From NCBI GenBank assembly GCA_016195915.1, contig JACPYS010000018.1, positions 186,001 through 250,000 of the forward strand: DNA of 64,000 nucleotides, in the 5' to 3' direction. The position numbers and the translations under genes are program-made. Positions 1 through 8,127 of this stretch are shown in pieces. Below the pieces are notes generated by a model that was given only the letters and a program-made list of their open reading frames with translations, did no database searches and was not told where the DNA came from. The stretch is from Betaproteobacteria bacterium (lineage in GTDB: Bacteria > Pseudomonadota > Gammaproteobacteria > Burkholderiales > SG8-39). Numbering within the stretch: position 1 is the first letter of the stretch; each line of letters starts with the position of its first letter.

Positions 1-2009
1 CTGCCGCCGGGACGATCGATGATCATCGAGAGCAAGCCGGGTCCCGGATCGCCTGGCCGGTGCAGCGCGAAAGCGACGAGCGCATCACCGGGCTCGATTC
101 CCGCGTCGGCACGTCCGCCCGCGGCGACGACCACGTATTGCCGCCCCTGCCATTGGTAGGACATCGGCGTTGCACCGGCTGCAGCCGGCAGCCTTCCGGT
201 CCAAAGTTCCGCACCTGACTTTGCATCGAAGGCGCGCAGATAACGATCGAACGCAGCGGCGATGAACACGAGCCCGCCGCGCGTGACGAGCGGGCCGCCG
301 AGATTCGGCGCGCCGGTGTCGAGGGCGATGCCGAGCGGCGCGATTTCCTCGGTGGTGCCGAGGTTCGATTCCCACAGGATGCGCTTTGCCCGCAAATCGA
401 GCGCCGCGAGCACGCCCCAGGGCGGCGGGTTGCAGGGGAGTTTCAGGGGCGAGATGAGCATCTCGCGCTTCATGCCGAACGGCGCGCCGGCCTGCGGCGA
501 GACTTCGAGCTGCGGAAAGCGCTTTCTCATCGCCGCGAATTCCGCTGCGGGAAACAGCGTGACGAGGTGCGCAAGCCGCGTGGTGTTGACGTAGACGATG
601 TCGGTCGCGGGATCGATCGCGACGCCACCCCAGTTGATGCCGCCGCCGGTGAACGGAAACAGGATGGTTCCCTGCTCGCTCGGCGGGGTATACAGGCCTT
701 CGTTGCGCGCGGCGGTGATCGAATCGCGGCACTTGCCACGGTCCCAGGGCGTGATGCCCCAGGCGTCATCCGCGCTGAGGCGCGAGGGCGCGAGCAGCGG
801 CAGGTCGGCCGGAAACGGTTGCGTAGGCGAAAGTGCTTCTCCCGATGCGCCGCCCTGCGGAACCGCGCGCTCTTCTACCGGAAACACCGGTTTGCCCGTC
901 TCCCGGTCGAGGACGAAGATCATCGCCTGCTTGTTACCCACGATGACGACGTCCTTCGGCTTGCCCGCAACGTTGATCGTTGCGAGCGTCGGCTGCACGG
1001 GCACGTCGTAATCCCAGACGTCGTGGTGCACCGTCTGGAAGTGCCAGGTCATCACGCCGTCTTCAAGCCTGAGCGCGACGACGGAATTCGCGTACAGGTT
1101 CTCACCGGGCCTGAGGCCGCCGTAGAAATCCGGGCTCGGGCTGGAGGTCGGCAGAAATACGAGGCCGCGCGCGAGGTCCACCGACATCGGCGACCACACG
1201 TTCGCGCTTCCGGTGTTCTTCCAGCCTTCGCCCCAGGTTTTCGATGCCGGGTCCGCAGCATTGCGCGGAATCGGATCCCATTGCCAGCGCAGCGTGCCGG
1301 TGCGCGCGTCGTAGGCATGCACCGTGCCGCGCGGCGAGGCGACGCGCTGGTTGTCGTCGATCGCCGAGCCCACGACGACCACGCCTGCGGCCGCGATGGG
1401 CGGCGAGGTGATCGCCCATTCGCCGGGGTGGGTGAGCGCTTTGCCGATGTCGACCTTGACTTCGCCTTTCGCGCCGAAATCGGCGCAGGGCTTTCCCGAG
1501 GCGAGGTCGAGCGCGATGACGCGGGCGTCGTTGGTAGCGGTGAAGATGCGCGCCGCGCAAGCCTCCCCGGGTTTGGCGTCGGAATCGCGCCACAGCGCAA
1601 CGCCGCGGCAATTGAACAGGTTGGCCGGGCGGTAATCGGTACGGATCTTCGGGTCGAAGCGCCACAGTTCGGCGCCCGTGCCCGGATCGAGCGCAATCAC
1701 TTCGTTGAACGGCGTGCAAAGTACGAGACGGTCGCCGGCGAGGATCGGCGTTACCTGCAACTTGCTTCGATGCATCGCCTTCGCGTCGCGCTTGGCGAGA
1801 TCCCCAGTGTGGTAGGTCCACGCAATCGAGAGATCAGATACGTTTGCAGGCGTGATGTCGGCGAGCGGCGCGTAACGCGTGCCGCCCGCGTCGGCGCCGT
1901 AGTGCTCGGGAAAGCCCTCGCCAAAGGCCTGCAGCGCAGCAGGCAACGCGCAAACCGCGCAGACGATGCGAAGAATCGCGCGGCAGGCGGCGCCGTCCGT
2001 CGCGGCCAT
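1..2009 (-). CDS. PQQ-dependent dehydrogenase (quinoprotein), 3' end cut by window edge
   Basis: Periplasmic quinoprotein alcohol/sugar dehydrogenase that should pass electrons from its substrate to the respiratory chain through pyrroloquinoline quinone. The minus-strand reading frame is open from the ATG at 2009 to base 1, about 669 residues. The N-terminus has a hydrophobic export segment, then an EHYGADAGGTRYAPL segment and an AWTYHTGD motif typical of the glucose/quinate-type beta-propeller dehydrogenases. Repeated propeller-blade patterns follow, such as VIALDPGTGAELWRFD and VHAYDARTGTLRWQWDP. The last visible residues (SMIIDRPGG) suggest the stop is close beyond the edge. The start lies 2 bases after the stop of the SRPBCC gene, so the two are probably cotranscribed. 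Substrate cannot be told. Confidence 0.85.
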   Translation of the reverse strand, partial: MAATDGAACRAILRIVCAVCALPAALQAFGEGFPEHYGADAGGTRYAPLADITPANVSDLSIAWTYHTGDLAKRDAKAMHRSKLQVTPILAGDRLVLCTPFNEVIALDPGTGAELWRFDPKIRTDYRPANLFNCRGVALWRDSDAKPGEACAARIFTATNDARVIALDLASGKPCADFGAKGEVKVDIGKALTHPGEWAITSPPIAAAGVVVVGSAIDDNQRVASPRGTVHAYDARTGTLRWQWDPIPRNAADPASKTWGEGWKNTGSANVWSPMSVDLARGLVFLPTSSPSPDFYGGLRPGENLYANSVVALRLEDGVMTWHFQTVHHDVWDYDVPVQPTLATINVAGKPKDVVIVGNKQAMIFVLDRETGKPVFPVEERAVPQGGASGEALSPTQPFPADLPLLAPSRLSADDAWGITPWDRGKCRDSITAARNEGLYTPPSEQGTILFPFTGGGINWGGVAIDPATDIVYVNTTRLAHLVTLFPAAEFAAMRKRFPQLEVSPQAGAPFGMKREMLISPLKLPCNPPPWGVLAALDLRAKRILWESNLGTTEEIAPLGIALDTGAPNLGGPLVTRGGLVFIAAAFDRYLRAFDAKSGAELWTGRLPAAAGATPMSYQWQGRQYVVVAAGGRADAGIEPGDALVAFALHRPGDPGPGLLSMIIDRPGG

Positions 2010-2011
2010 GA

Positions 2012-2422
2012 TCACCCGCTGCGCTGCTTGCGCGCCAGGAACTTGCGCCAGGGCTTCCAGTAGTAGTTCTTCCAGCCCTCTTCGACACCGCGGTAGTCGT
2101 GGCTGGGCACGTTGACGTGCACGAGGTCGATGCGGCCCCGGTTCCGGCCGGCGGGAAGGAAGCGCAGGATCAGCGTGGAGTCGTGGTCGCCCTTGTGGAA
2201 CGCGCTCGAGCGCCACGCCTGGACGATGAGCCGTCCGGGGACGGCGTGCAGCGTGCGGCCCGCGAGCGCGCCGCCAAAGGCGCGGAACTTCGCGCCGGGC
2301 CGTGCGCCGACGCTGACTTTGCCGCCGGTGATTGCGCCGTGCATCGCAGGGCTGAGATACATGGCGTAGAGCGCCCGCGGTGAGGCGGACAGGACGATGG
2401 ATTGCTGAACGATGCGCAGCAT
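2012..2422 (-). CDS. SRPBCC/AHSA1-like ligand-binding domain protein
   Basis: Small protein of 136 residues resembling the START/AHSA1 (Activator of Hsp90 ATPase homologue 1) fold. It opens with a beta strand (MLRIVQQSIVLSASPRALY), as usual in the family, and ends with the helix pattern GVEEGWKNYYWKPWRKFL. I chose the internal ATG at 2422 because the longer reading frame upstream is Arg-rich and non-conserved in style. It sits 2 bases before the PQQ dehydrogenase and probably forms an operon with it. Function is unknown; such proteins bind hydrophobic ligands or act in stress. Confidence 0.75.
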   Translation of the reverse strand: MLRIVQQSIVLSASPRALYAMYLSPAMHGAITGGKVSVGARPGAKFRAFGGALAGRTLHAVPGRLIVQAWRSSAFHKGDHDSTLILRFLPAGRNRGRIDLVHVNVPSHDYRGVEEGWKNYYWKPWRKFLARKQRSG

Positions 2423-2542
2423 GGCGGGCCTCCGTTCGCCGCGGCGATGCGGCTGCGCGATGATACCCGGCCGCCCGTCCGGTCGGATCCGATTCACTCG
2501 CTTCGCGCGGGGAAGTAGTGCAGTTCCTCGCTTCTTCTGTTC

Positions 2543-2563
2543 AAGGTCACAGTTTGTGACCTT
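2543..2563. promoter_or_regulatory. Perfect inverted repeat, candidate operator
   Basis: Two 9-base arms AAGGTCACA and TGTGACCTT flank a GTT spacer. It lies in the 280-base gap between the divergent SRPBCC gene and the small toxin-like pair, 140 bases before the pair. It has the same core plan (GGTCrCA-GTT-TGyGACC) as the repeat at 8025-8051. It could be an operator or the remnant of a mobile element. Confidence 0.55.
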
Positions 2564-2702
2564 AGAGAATCGGCTACCCCGGCGGAGCTCTGGCACATGA
2601 ATTCGTCCGGAATTTTGGAAGGGGATACGGCGGAGTCGTGGCGACGCCGCGGCACGGCCGTCATCCGGCGCGCGCCTCGCGCGTTGAACGTTCGGGGGAA
2701 GA

Positions 2703-3017
2703 GTGAAGACAGTTACGGACCACGAAGGGCGAGCGATCCGGCTCACGAACGAGCGGCTGGCCCATATTCTCGAGCACCCCGAGATGCAGGGAATGGAAGA
2801 CCGAATCCAGGAAACCGTGAGGCGCCCGGAAAGGGTCCTCGAGTCCCTGAGCGATCCGCAGGCACGGCTTCACTACCGGCACTACCTGGCTACCCGGGTC
2901 GGTGACAAGCATCTATGCGTTGTGGTCAAGGTGGCGGACAATGACGCCTTCATTCTGACGGCCTATCTGATGAGACAGCCGGCAGGAGGCAGACAGCTAT
3001 GGCCCAGAAGCGACTGA
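2703..3017 (+). CDS. Small PBECR/DUF4258-like nuclease-type toxin candidate
   Basis: 104 residues with a GTG start just after a GGGGGAAG ribosome site. The layout, HILEHPEM near the N-terminus, a central RPERVLESLSDPQ, then HYRHYLATRVGDKHLCVVVKV and FILTAYL, matches the small RelE/barnase-EndoU-like nuclease families (PBECR, DUF4258) that act as toxins. It overlaps the following DUF2283 gene by 19 bases, an organisation usual for toxin-antitoxin pairs. Toxicity is inferred only from family resemblance and gene arrangement. Confidence 0.6.
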   Translation: MKTVTDHEGRAIRLTNERLAHILEHPEMQGMEDRIQETVRRPERVLESLSDPQARLHYRHYLATRVGDKHLCVVVKVADNDAFILTAYLMRQPAGGRQLWPRSD

Positions 3018-3199
3018 AGATCTGGTACGACAAGGAAGGCGACTACCTTGAAGTCATGTTCGAGCGGCGCGCGGGGTATTTCCGCGAAACCTCGAACCCG
3101 CACGTTATGGAGAAAGTGGACGAGAACGGCAAAGTCCTCGGATTTTCCGTGATGCGGGTGAGCGCGCTGCACGATGTGCCGCTGGAGGTTGCGCTCTAG
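2999..3199 (+). CDS. DUF2283 family protein, possible antitoxin partner
   Basis: 66 residues of the DUF2283 type: the characteristic KIWYDKEGDYLEVMFE start and a KVDENGKVLGFSVMRVS centre are visible. A GGAGG lies 9 bases ahead of the ATG, inside the upstream gene. DUF2283 genes often sit beside small DUF4258/RelE-like genes, so an antitoxin role is plausible but unproven. No DNA-binding domain is visible. Confidence 0.75.
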   Translation: MAQKRLKIWYDKEGDYLEVMFERRAGYFRETSNPHVMEKVDENGKVLGFSVMRVSALHDVPLEVAL

Positions 3200-3320
3200 C
3201 AATTCACGTTCAGCAGCGCGATCAATAATTCAAGGAATCAAGGCATCGCGACAGCGCTACATGGGCGTGGTGATGATCTGTTACGCCCGGCGTTCGGCGA
3301 GATGCCTGCGCCACGGCTTG

Positions 3321-4385
3321 CTAGCGCCGCGGCGCCTGCTGCAGCAACTCTGCGAGGTTCTGCTTCCACAGCTTCGCCATTCCAGTGGTGCCGTGGCCGC
3401 GCGTGTCGGGGCCGCCGAGGATGAGAACGTAGCGGGCGTTCCTGATGCGCTTGATCTCGCGCTCCATTACGCCGAGCTCCGGCGGGTTGCGCTCGTCGTC
3501 CGACGAGTTGAGCGCGAGCACCGCGGCCTGGATGCGCTCGAGGCCCGGCGACGGGTCGTAGTCGTAGGACGATTCCCACTGGTAGAGGACGTCGTTTGCA
3601 TCGCCGCGGAAGGGCTGCGCGAGTCGCGAGGCGATGAGTTCGTCGGCCTTCGCGGCGCTCGGTGCCTGCTTGTACAACGCCTGGTTTCCGCCGATGGTGG
3701 CGAGGCCGTAGTAGAGCAGGTGGTTCTGCATCCCGCGCGGCTGCGCGGTGTAATTGCCGTTGTTCCACTCCGGGTCGCTGCGGATCGACTGGGTGAGCAT
3801 GCGGCGCAGCGCCCAGTTGCGGCCCGACATCGCGATCGGGAGGCAGGCCATCGGCACCAGCGCGTCCATGAACTCCGGGTAGCGCGTACCCCAGATCCAG
3901 GCCTGCATGCCACCCATGGAGTTGCCGAGCACCAGTCGCAGGTGCTTCACGCCCAGGCCTTCGCTCACCAGCCGGTACTGCGCCAGCACCATGTCGTCGT
4001 AGTTGTAGCGCGGAAATTTCGCGCGCAGGCCGTCGGAGGGCCGCGTGGATTGCCCGGTGCCGATGGCGTCTGGCAGGATGATGTAGTAGCGGCTTGCATC
4101 GAGCGGCTGGCCGCGCCCGAACAGCTCGTCGGCGAAGTCCTTGGTCAGCATGCTGGCGCCCGAGCCTGTGGTGCCGTGCAGGATCAGCACCGGCTCGCCC
4201 GTCGGCGCGCCGATCGTCCGGTAGTGCAGCTTCAGCTCCGCGAACACTTCGCCCGTGTGAAAGCGGAAGTCGCGCGCCACCCAGTCGCCCTGCCTGGGCT
4301 CGGGATAGTCCGCGGCGCGCGCGGTAAGCGCGGCGCAGAAGAGGATCGCGAAGGACAGCAGGGCAAGACGGTATGACGATCGCAT
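3321..4385 (-). CDS. Exported alpha/beta hydrolase, homoserine O-acetyltransferase (MetX)-like
   Basis: 354-residue alpha/beta hydrolase with an N-terminal signal peptide (hydrophobic run ending ALTARAAD). The nucleophile elbow is GNSMGG, an oxyanion-loop-like LHGTTGSG lies earlier, and the terminal GGPDTRGHGTTG gives the likely catalytic His. The architecture matches MetX-like acyltransferases, but export makes a biosynthetic role unlikely, so a hydrolase or esterase is favoured. I chose the ATG at 4385 because it has a GGGAGAAG ribosome site and opens directly on the signal peptide; the frame continues 57 codons upstream without coding character. It is divergent from the IclR regulator, whose operators may control both. 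Confidence 0.8.
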   Translation of the reverse strand: MRSSYRLALLSFAILFCAALTARAADYPEPRQGDWVARDFRFHTGEVFAELKLHYRTIGAPTGEPVLILHGTTGSGASMLTKDFADELFGRGQPLDASRYYIILPDAIGTGQSTRPSDGLRAKFPRYNYDDMVLAQYRLVSEGLGVKHLRLVLGNSMGGMQAWIWGTRYPEFMDALVPMACLPIAMSGRNWALRRMLTQSIRSDPEWNNGNYTAQPRGMQNHLLYYGLATIGGNQALYKQAPSAAKADELIASRLAQPFRGDANDVLYQWESSYDYDPSPGLERIQAAVLALNSSDDERNPPELGVMEREIKRIRNARYVLILGGPDTRGHGTTGMAKLWKQNLAELLQQAPRR

Positions 4386-4518
4386 GGCTTCTCCCGGGGA
4401 AACGGCATTCCGGAGCATTTTGCGCCAGATCGGACGATGCTTGCGCGATCTGGAAGTCGGGGTAGCGCAATGGCGCGAAACCGGATGGCGCCGGGTCGAG
4501 TCGCTACGCGCCTGGCAA

Positions 4519-4563
4519 TTCCGCAAAGCGGAACGAATGCATATAATGTTCCGCACAGCGGTA
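4519..4563 (+). promoter_or_regulatory. Paired IclR-type operators overlapping a sigma-70 promoter
   Basis: A perfect palindrome TTCCGC-AAA-GCGGAA (4519-4533) and a near copy TTCCGC-ACA-GCGGta (4549-4563) have centres exactly 30 bases apart, about three helical turns. A consensus -10 TATAAT (4542-4547) lies between them. The first palindrome would cover the -35 region, so binding should repress the regulator gene that starts at 4599. Such TTCCGC/GCGGAA boxes are typical of IclR-family regulators. Confidence 0.75.
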
Positions 4564-4598
4564 TACTCACACGTCTCCGCCTCCGGTCAGGTCCCGCA

Positions 4599-5405
4599 AT
4601 GCGCCCGACTGCCTCCGCTCCAATCGCCGTCCATCCCGACGACACCGACGACCGTCAGTTCGTCATCGCGCTCGCGCGCGGGCTGAGCGTGCTGCAGGCC
4701 TTCGGCCCGGGCGACGATCTGCTCACCAACGCGGAAATTGCAACCCGCGCGCGGCTGCCGAAGGCGACGATCACGCGCCTGACCTACACGCTGTGCAAGC
4801 TTGGCTACCTCGCGCGCGATGCGTCGGGCAGTGGCTACCGCCTCGACCCGCACATTCTCACGCTCGGCTACCCGGTGCTCGCGCGACTCGGCATGCGCCA
4901 GCTCGCGCGGCCGCTGATGCAGGCGCTCGCGGAGCGGGAAGGCTTGACGGTGTCGATGGGCATGCGCGACGGCGCGCACATGATCTTCGTCGAGCGCGTG
5001 CGCTCCAGCGCGCCGGTGGTGCTGCAGCAGGACATCGGCACGCGCGTCCCGATCGCCACCACCGCACTCGGCCGAGGCTATCTCGCCGGCCTGCCGGAGG
5101 CCGAGCGCAAGCCGCTGCTCGAAGAGTTGCGCGCGGCGAGCGCCGCGAAGCAATGGCCGGCGATCAGGAAGGGCGTGGAGCGAGAGATCGCGCGGCATCG
5201 CAAGATGGGGTATTGCTTCGGCGGTGACTGGGACGCGGAGCTCACGGGCGTCGCGGTGCCGCTGGTGCTGAAGGGAAGGACTGTTCTGTCCGTGTCCTGC
5301 GCGGGTGCGCGCGCGCTGTTGCCCGACGCGCGTCTCGCGACGATCGGCGAACGATTGAAGGACCTCGTGCGTCGAATAGCGCTCGCTCAGGAAACAGGGC
5401 TCTAG
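4599..5405 (+). CDS. IclR-family transcriptional regulator
   Basis: 268 residues. An N-terminal winged helix (about residues 20-85: FVIALARGLSVLQAF, then LTNAEIATRARLPKATITRL) is followed by the IclR effector domain with VSMGMRDGAHMIFVERV and RVPIATTALGRGYLAG. The start at 4599 is preferred over an in-frame ATG 54 codons upstream because the latter would run through the operator pair. The gene is followed 20 bases later by a Bug receptor, so it probably senses the catabolite handled by that receptor and the DUF1028 enzyme. Confidence 0.9.
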   Translation: MRPTASAPIAVHPDDTDDRQFVIALARGLSVLQAFGPGDDLLTNAEIATRARLPKATITRLTYTLCKLGYLARDASGSGYRLDPHILTLGYPVLARLGMRQLARPLMQALAEREGLTVSMGMRDGAHMIFVERVRSSAPVVLQQDIGTRVPIATTALGRGYLAGLPEAERKPLLEELRAASAAKQWPAIRKGVEREIARHRKMGYCFGGDWDAELTGVAVPLVLKGRTVLSVSCAGARALLPDARLATIGERLKDLVRRIALAQETGL

Positions 5406-5425
5406 AAATTTTCAGGAGAATGTTC

Positions 5426-6409
5426 ATGCAAGCGTCAACCTTTACGCGCGCGCTTTCGCGATTCGCGTTTGCTGCGACAATCGCGCTCGCCGCATCCGTC
5501 GCCTCGGCTCAGGCGTGGCCGTCGAAACCAATCACCATCGTCTCGCCCTACCCGGCGGGTGGCATCACGGATCTGCTCTCGCGCATCGTAGGCGAGGAGC
5601 TTTCCAAGGCGCTCGGCCAACCGGTCGTGGTGGAAAACCGTACCGGCGCGGGCGGCGCGATTGCGCTCGCAACGGTAGCGAAGGCGGCGCCCGACGGCTA
5701 CACGCTGGTGATGGGCGGCAGCGCGCCCTCGGCGATCGTGCCGGCGCTCAACCGAAACATTACCTACGGGCCGAAGGACTTCGAGGCCATCGGCTACGTG
5801 GCCGGGCTTCCCATCGTGCTCGTAGCGCATTCTTCCATCCCGGCAGCGAACCTCAACGAGTTCCTCGCCTACGTGCGCGCCAACAGCGGCAAGCTCAACT
5901 GCGGCCATCACGGCATCGGCACCGGAACCCACCTCGCGTGCGTGCAGTTCGCGCAGATGACCGGCACGAAGATCACCGACATCGCCTACAAGGGCGCGCC
6001 GCAGGTCAACGCGGACCTGCTCGCCAATCGCGTGCAGCTGTACTTCGCCACGCTGCCCACGCAACTGCAGTACGTCCGCGCGGGGCAGATGAAGGCCTAC
6101 GGCGTGGCATCGCCCGAGCGCGCGCCCTCGGCACCCGAGATTCCGACGCTCGAAGAGCAGGGCCTGAAGGGCCTGAACCTCGACAGCTGGAACGCGCTCT
6201 ACGCTCCGGCCGGCACGCCGAAGCCGATCGTGCAGCGCCTCAATACCGAGCTGGTGAAGATCCTCAACATTGCGGAAGTGAAAAAACGCATCGAGGGCAC
6301 TGGTTCCATCGTGCGCCCTGGGACCGCGGAACAGTTGCACAAACTCACCGCCGACGAGTTCGTGCACTACCGCAAGCTCGCCGCCGACGCCAACATCCGC
6401 ATGGAATGA
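5426..6409 (+). CDS. Bug/TctC-family periplasmic solute receptor
   Basis: 327-residue extracytoplasmic receptor of the tripartite tricarboxylate transporter family, which binds organic acids in the periplasm. A signal peptide ends at ASVASAQA, followed by the family opening WPSKPITIVSPYPAGG and the VVENRTGAGG motif. AGGAG lies 7 bases before the ATG at 5426, so this start is better than the ATG at 5420, which leaves 1 base. No TctA or TctB membrane partners occur in the window. It lies between the IclR regulator and DUF1028. Confidence 0.9.
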   Translation: MQASTFTRALSRFAFAATIALAASVASAQAWPSKPITIVSPYPAGGITDLLSRIVGEELSKALGQPVVVENRTGAGGAIALATVAKAAPDGYTLVMGGSAPSAIVPALNRNITYGPKDFEAIGYVAGLPIVLVAHSSIPAANLNEFLAYVRANSGKLNCGHHGIGTGTHLACVQFAQMTGTKITDIAYKGAPQVNADLLANRVQLYFATLPTQLQYVRAGQMKAYGVASPERAPSAPEIPTLEEQGLKGLNLDSWNALYAPAGTPKPIVQRLNTELVKILNIAEVKKRIEGTGSIVRPGTAEQLHKLTADEFVHYRKLAADANIRME

Positions 6410-6422
6410 GCCGAGGAACGAC

Positions 6423-7130
6423 ATGACCTATTCGATCGTCGCGCATTGCAGAAAGACCGGGCAGTACGGCGTGGGCATCGCCACGTATTCGCCGAACGTG
6501 GGCATCCGCTGCCCCGTGGTGGTGCCGCAGAGGGGCGCGGCATCGATCCAGGCGGTGGCGAATCCGCAGCTCCTGCCGATCACGAGGAATCTCATCGAGG
6601 CCGGGCTCTCTGCGGAGAAGATCGTTGCGGAAATTCTCTCGAGCGACCCTTACCCGGAGTCGCGCCAGGTTTCGGTGGTGGATGTTTACGGTCGTGCGCA
6701 CGCGGTGACGGGGGCGCGTAATGCGGTGTGGGCGGGGCACCAGGTGGGCGAGGGCTACGCGTGCGCGGGCAACGTGCTGGTTGGCGAACAGGTGGTGAAA
6801 GCGATGGCGGCGATATTCGAATCCTGCGCAGGAGAGGCGCTCGCCGAACGCCTGATGCGAGCTGTGGAAGCGGGACGCGATGCGGGCGGCCAGCCCGAAG
6901 GACAGAACTCATCGGCGCTCGTCGTGTACGGCGAGCACAGCTTTCCGCTGGTGGACCTGCGCGTGGACCTGCACGATGCGCCGGAGGCGGAGCTGCGCCG
7001 CCTGTGGGACTGGTACGCGCCGATGGTCCCCTACTACGTCGAGCGCGCGTACTCCCCGAACGTGCCGCGCTGGTGGCAGTGGCGCATGGACAACGTGCCG
7101 GGATGGACTGCGCGGCATTTGCGAAAATAG
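6423..7130 (+). CDS. DUF1028 family protein (Ntn-hydrolase-like)
   Basis: 235 residues of the DUF1028 family. The start MTYSIVAHCRKTGQYGVGIA, the GARNAVWAGHQVGEGYACAGN segment and the C-terminal DLRVDLHDAP are typical. The family has an Ntn-hydrolase-like fold and has been linked to peptide or amide hydrolysis. It follows the Bug receptor by 13 bases, which suggests that the transported compound is its substrate or a related one. Confidence 0.85.
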   Translation: MTYSIVAHCRKTGQYGVGIATYSPNVGIRCPVVVPQRGAASIQAVANPQLLPITRNLIEAGLSAEKIVAEILSSDPYPESRQVSVVDVYGRAHAVTGARNAVWAGHQVGEGYACAGNVLVGEQVVKAMAAIFESCAGEALAERLMRAVEAGRDAGGQPEGQNSSALVVYGEHSFPLVDLRVDLHDAPEAELRRLWDWYAPMVPYYVERAYSPNVPRWWQWRMDNVPGWTARHLRK

Positions 7131-7284
7131 GCAAGCTCCCTTGACCTCGTCGGCAGAATTTGCAGCCTGCCGTCGCCTGCGCGAAACGTGAGTTGGATAG
7201 CGGTGGTCGCAGCGCGCGCGGCCAAGTCATCCCGCGGACGGGCAAGTGCGTTGAACAGCCATGGGAACCAGCGCTTTGCATGTG

Positions 7285-7300
7285 GTAACAATTAGGTTAC
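7285..7300. promoter_or_regulatory. Inverted repeat upstream of toxin-antitoxin pair, candidate autoregulatory operator
   Basis: GTAAC-AATTAG-GTTAC lies 8 bases before the GTG of the toxin gene. Operators of HigBA/RelBE-type loci usually sit at this place. Binding would block ribosome or polymerase access to the pair. Confidence 0.5.
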
Positions 7301-7307
7301 TATCGCC

Positions 7308-7661
7308 GTGACTGCGATTCGTGTTCTCGAATATCTCGACAGATCCGGTCGTTCGCCGTGGCGGCGCTGGTTCAACGATCTGGACGCGATCGCCGCCGCG
7401 ACGATCGGTACCGCGCTGTATCGTCTCGGTCAGGGCAACTTCTCTGCGGTAGAGGGCGTGGGAGGCGGGGTCTTCGAGGTCAGGATCGACTTCGGACCGG
7501 GCTACAGGATCTATTTCGGCAAGGACGGCGAAGCGATTGTGGTTCTGCTCGGCGGAAGCGCGAAGAAGAGGCAGAGCGCCGCGATCGAGGCCGCGTACCA
7601 GGCGTGGGATGACTACAAGCGGCGCAAGAAGGGCGCTGCATCGGAGCGGGCATGGCACTGA
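7308..7661 (+). CDS. RelE/HigB-like toxin of addiction module (COG3657 type)
   Basis: 117 residues with a GTG start. The central VFEVRIDFGPGYRIYFG with a following VVLLGGSAKKRQ is the signature of the HigB-like addiction-module killer proteins (RelE superfamily), which cleave mRNA on the ribosome. It is about 15 residues longer than usual because of a basic, disordered-looking tail (DYKRRKKGAASERAWH). It overlaps the antitoxin gene by 10 bases. Confidence 0.85.
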   Translation: MTAIRVLEYLDRSGRSPWRRWFNDLDAIAAATIGTALYRLGQGNFSAVEGVGGGVFEVRIDFGPGYRIYFGKDGEAIVVLLGGSAKKRQSAAIEAAYQAWDDYKRRKKGAASERAWH

Positions 7662-7972
7662 CGCGGGAATTCAAGGAAACCATCGTTGCACGCGCGCGAC
7701 GTGAAGCGAAATTCCGCGACGCGATGTTCGCGGAAGCGATCGACGCCTACCTGGCCGGTGATACGAAAACCGGTAAAGCGATGTTGCGCGATCTGGTGAA
7801 CGCGACCATCGGCTTCGAGGGTCTGTCTGCCGAGGTCAGAAAACCCTCGAAGAGCCTGCACCGGATGCTCGCCGCGCGCGGCAATCCCAGCACCGAGAAC
7901 TTTTTCGGGATCGTAAAGGCGCTGCAGAAGAAGACCCGCACCCGGCTGCGCGTCGCAGTGCAAGCCGCCTGA
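7652..7972 (+). CDS. HigA-like antitoxin (XRE-type, probable addiction module antidote)
   Basis: 106-residue partner of the preceding toxin. The C-terminal half holds the short helix-turn-helix seen in the 'probable addiction module antidote' family (EVRKPSKSLHRMLAARGNPS, then NFFGIVKALQKKTRTRL). It should neutralise the toxin and repress the operon through the upstream repeat. The toxin-first order is usual for HigBA. Confidence 0.85.
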   Translation: MALTREFKETIVARARREAKFRDAMFAEAIDAYLAGDTKTGKAMLRDLVNATIGFEGLSAEVRKPSKSLHRMLAARGNPSTENFFGIVKALQKKTRTRLRVAVQAA

Positions 7973-8024
7973 ACAGGTGAGAGACGGCAAGTCGGCGAGT
8001 ATCTGATGCGGCGGGAATGGAATT

Positions 8025-8051
8025 GAACTGGTCGCAGTTTGCGACCAGTTC
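8025..8051. repeat. Perfect 12-base inverted repeat with GTT spacer
   Basis: Arms GAACTGGTCGCA and TGCGACCAGTTC flank GTT. It lies between the antitoxin gene and the ABC receptor gene. No T-run follows, so it is not a convincing intrinsic terminator. Its core equals the one at 2543-2563 apart from A/G and T/C changes, so the two may be sites for one DNA-binding protein or traces of one element. Confidence 0.6.
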
Positions 8052-8127
8052 CAGCCTTCGTTTCGCTCCGCGCAGACACGACCCTGCTAGACTGAACGCA
8101 TCCGTCAATTCGCAAAGGGAACCCACA

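Noticed and set aside
567-2063. Long plus-strand frame (about 498 residues)
   Set aside because: Arg-rich, no motif; it is the shadow of the PQQ dehydrogenase on the minus strand, whose frame shows clear propeller motifs.
3174-4376. 400-codon plus-strand frame opposite the alpha/beta hydrolase
   Set aside because: Low-complexity Arg/Val composition without motifs; the minus-strand frame has a signal peptide, GNSMGG and a terminal His motif.
5435-6424. 329-codon minus-strand frame opposite the first Bug receptor
   Set aside because: Complement of a high-GC coding gene; no recognisable family.
8025-8051. Intrinsic terminator for the toxin-antitoxin operon
   Set aside because: The hairpin is strong but no T-run follows on either strand.
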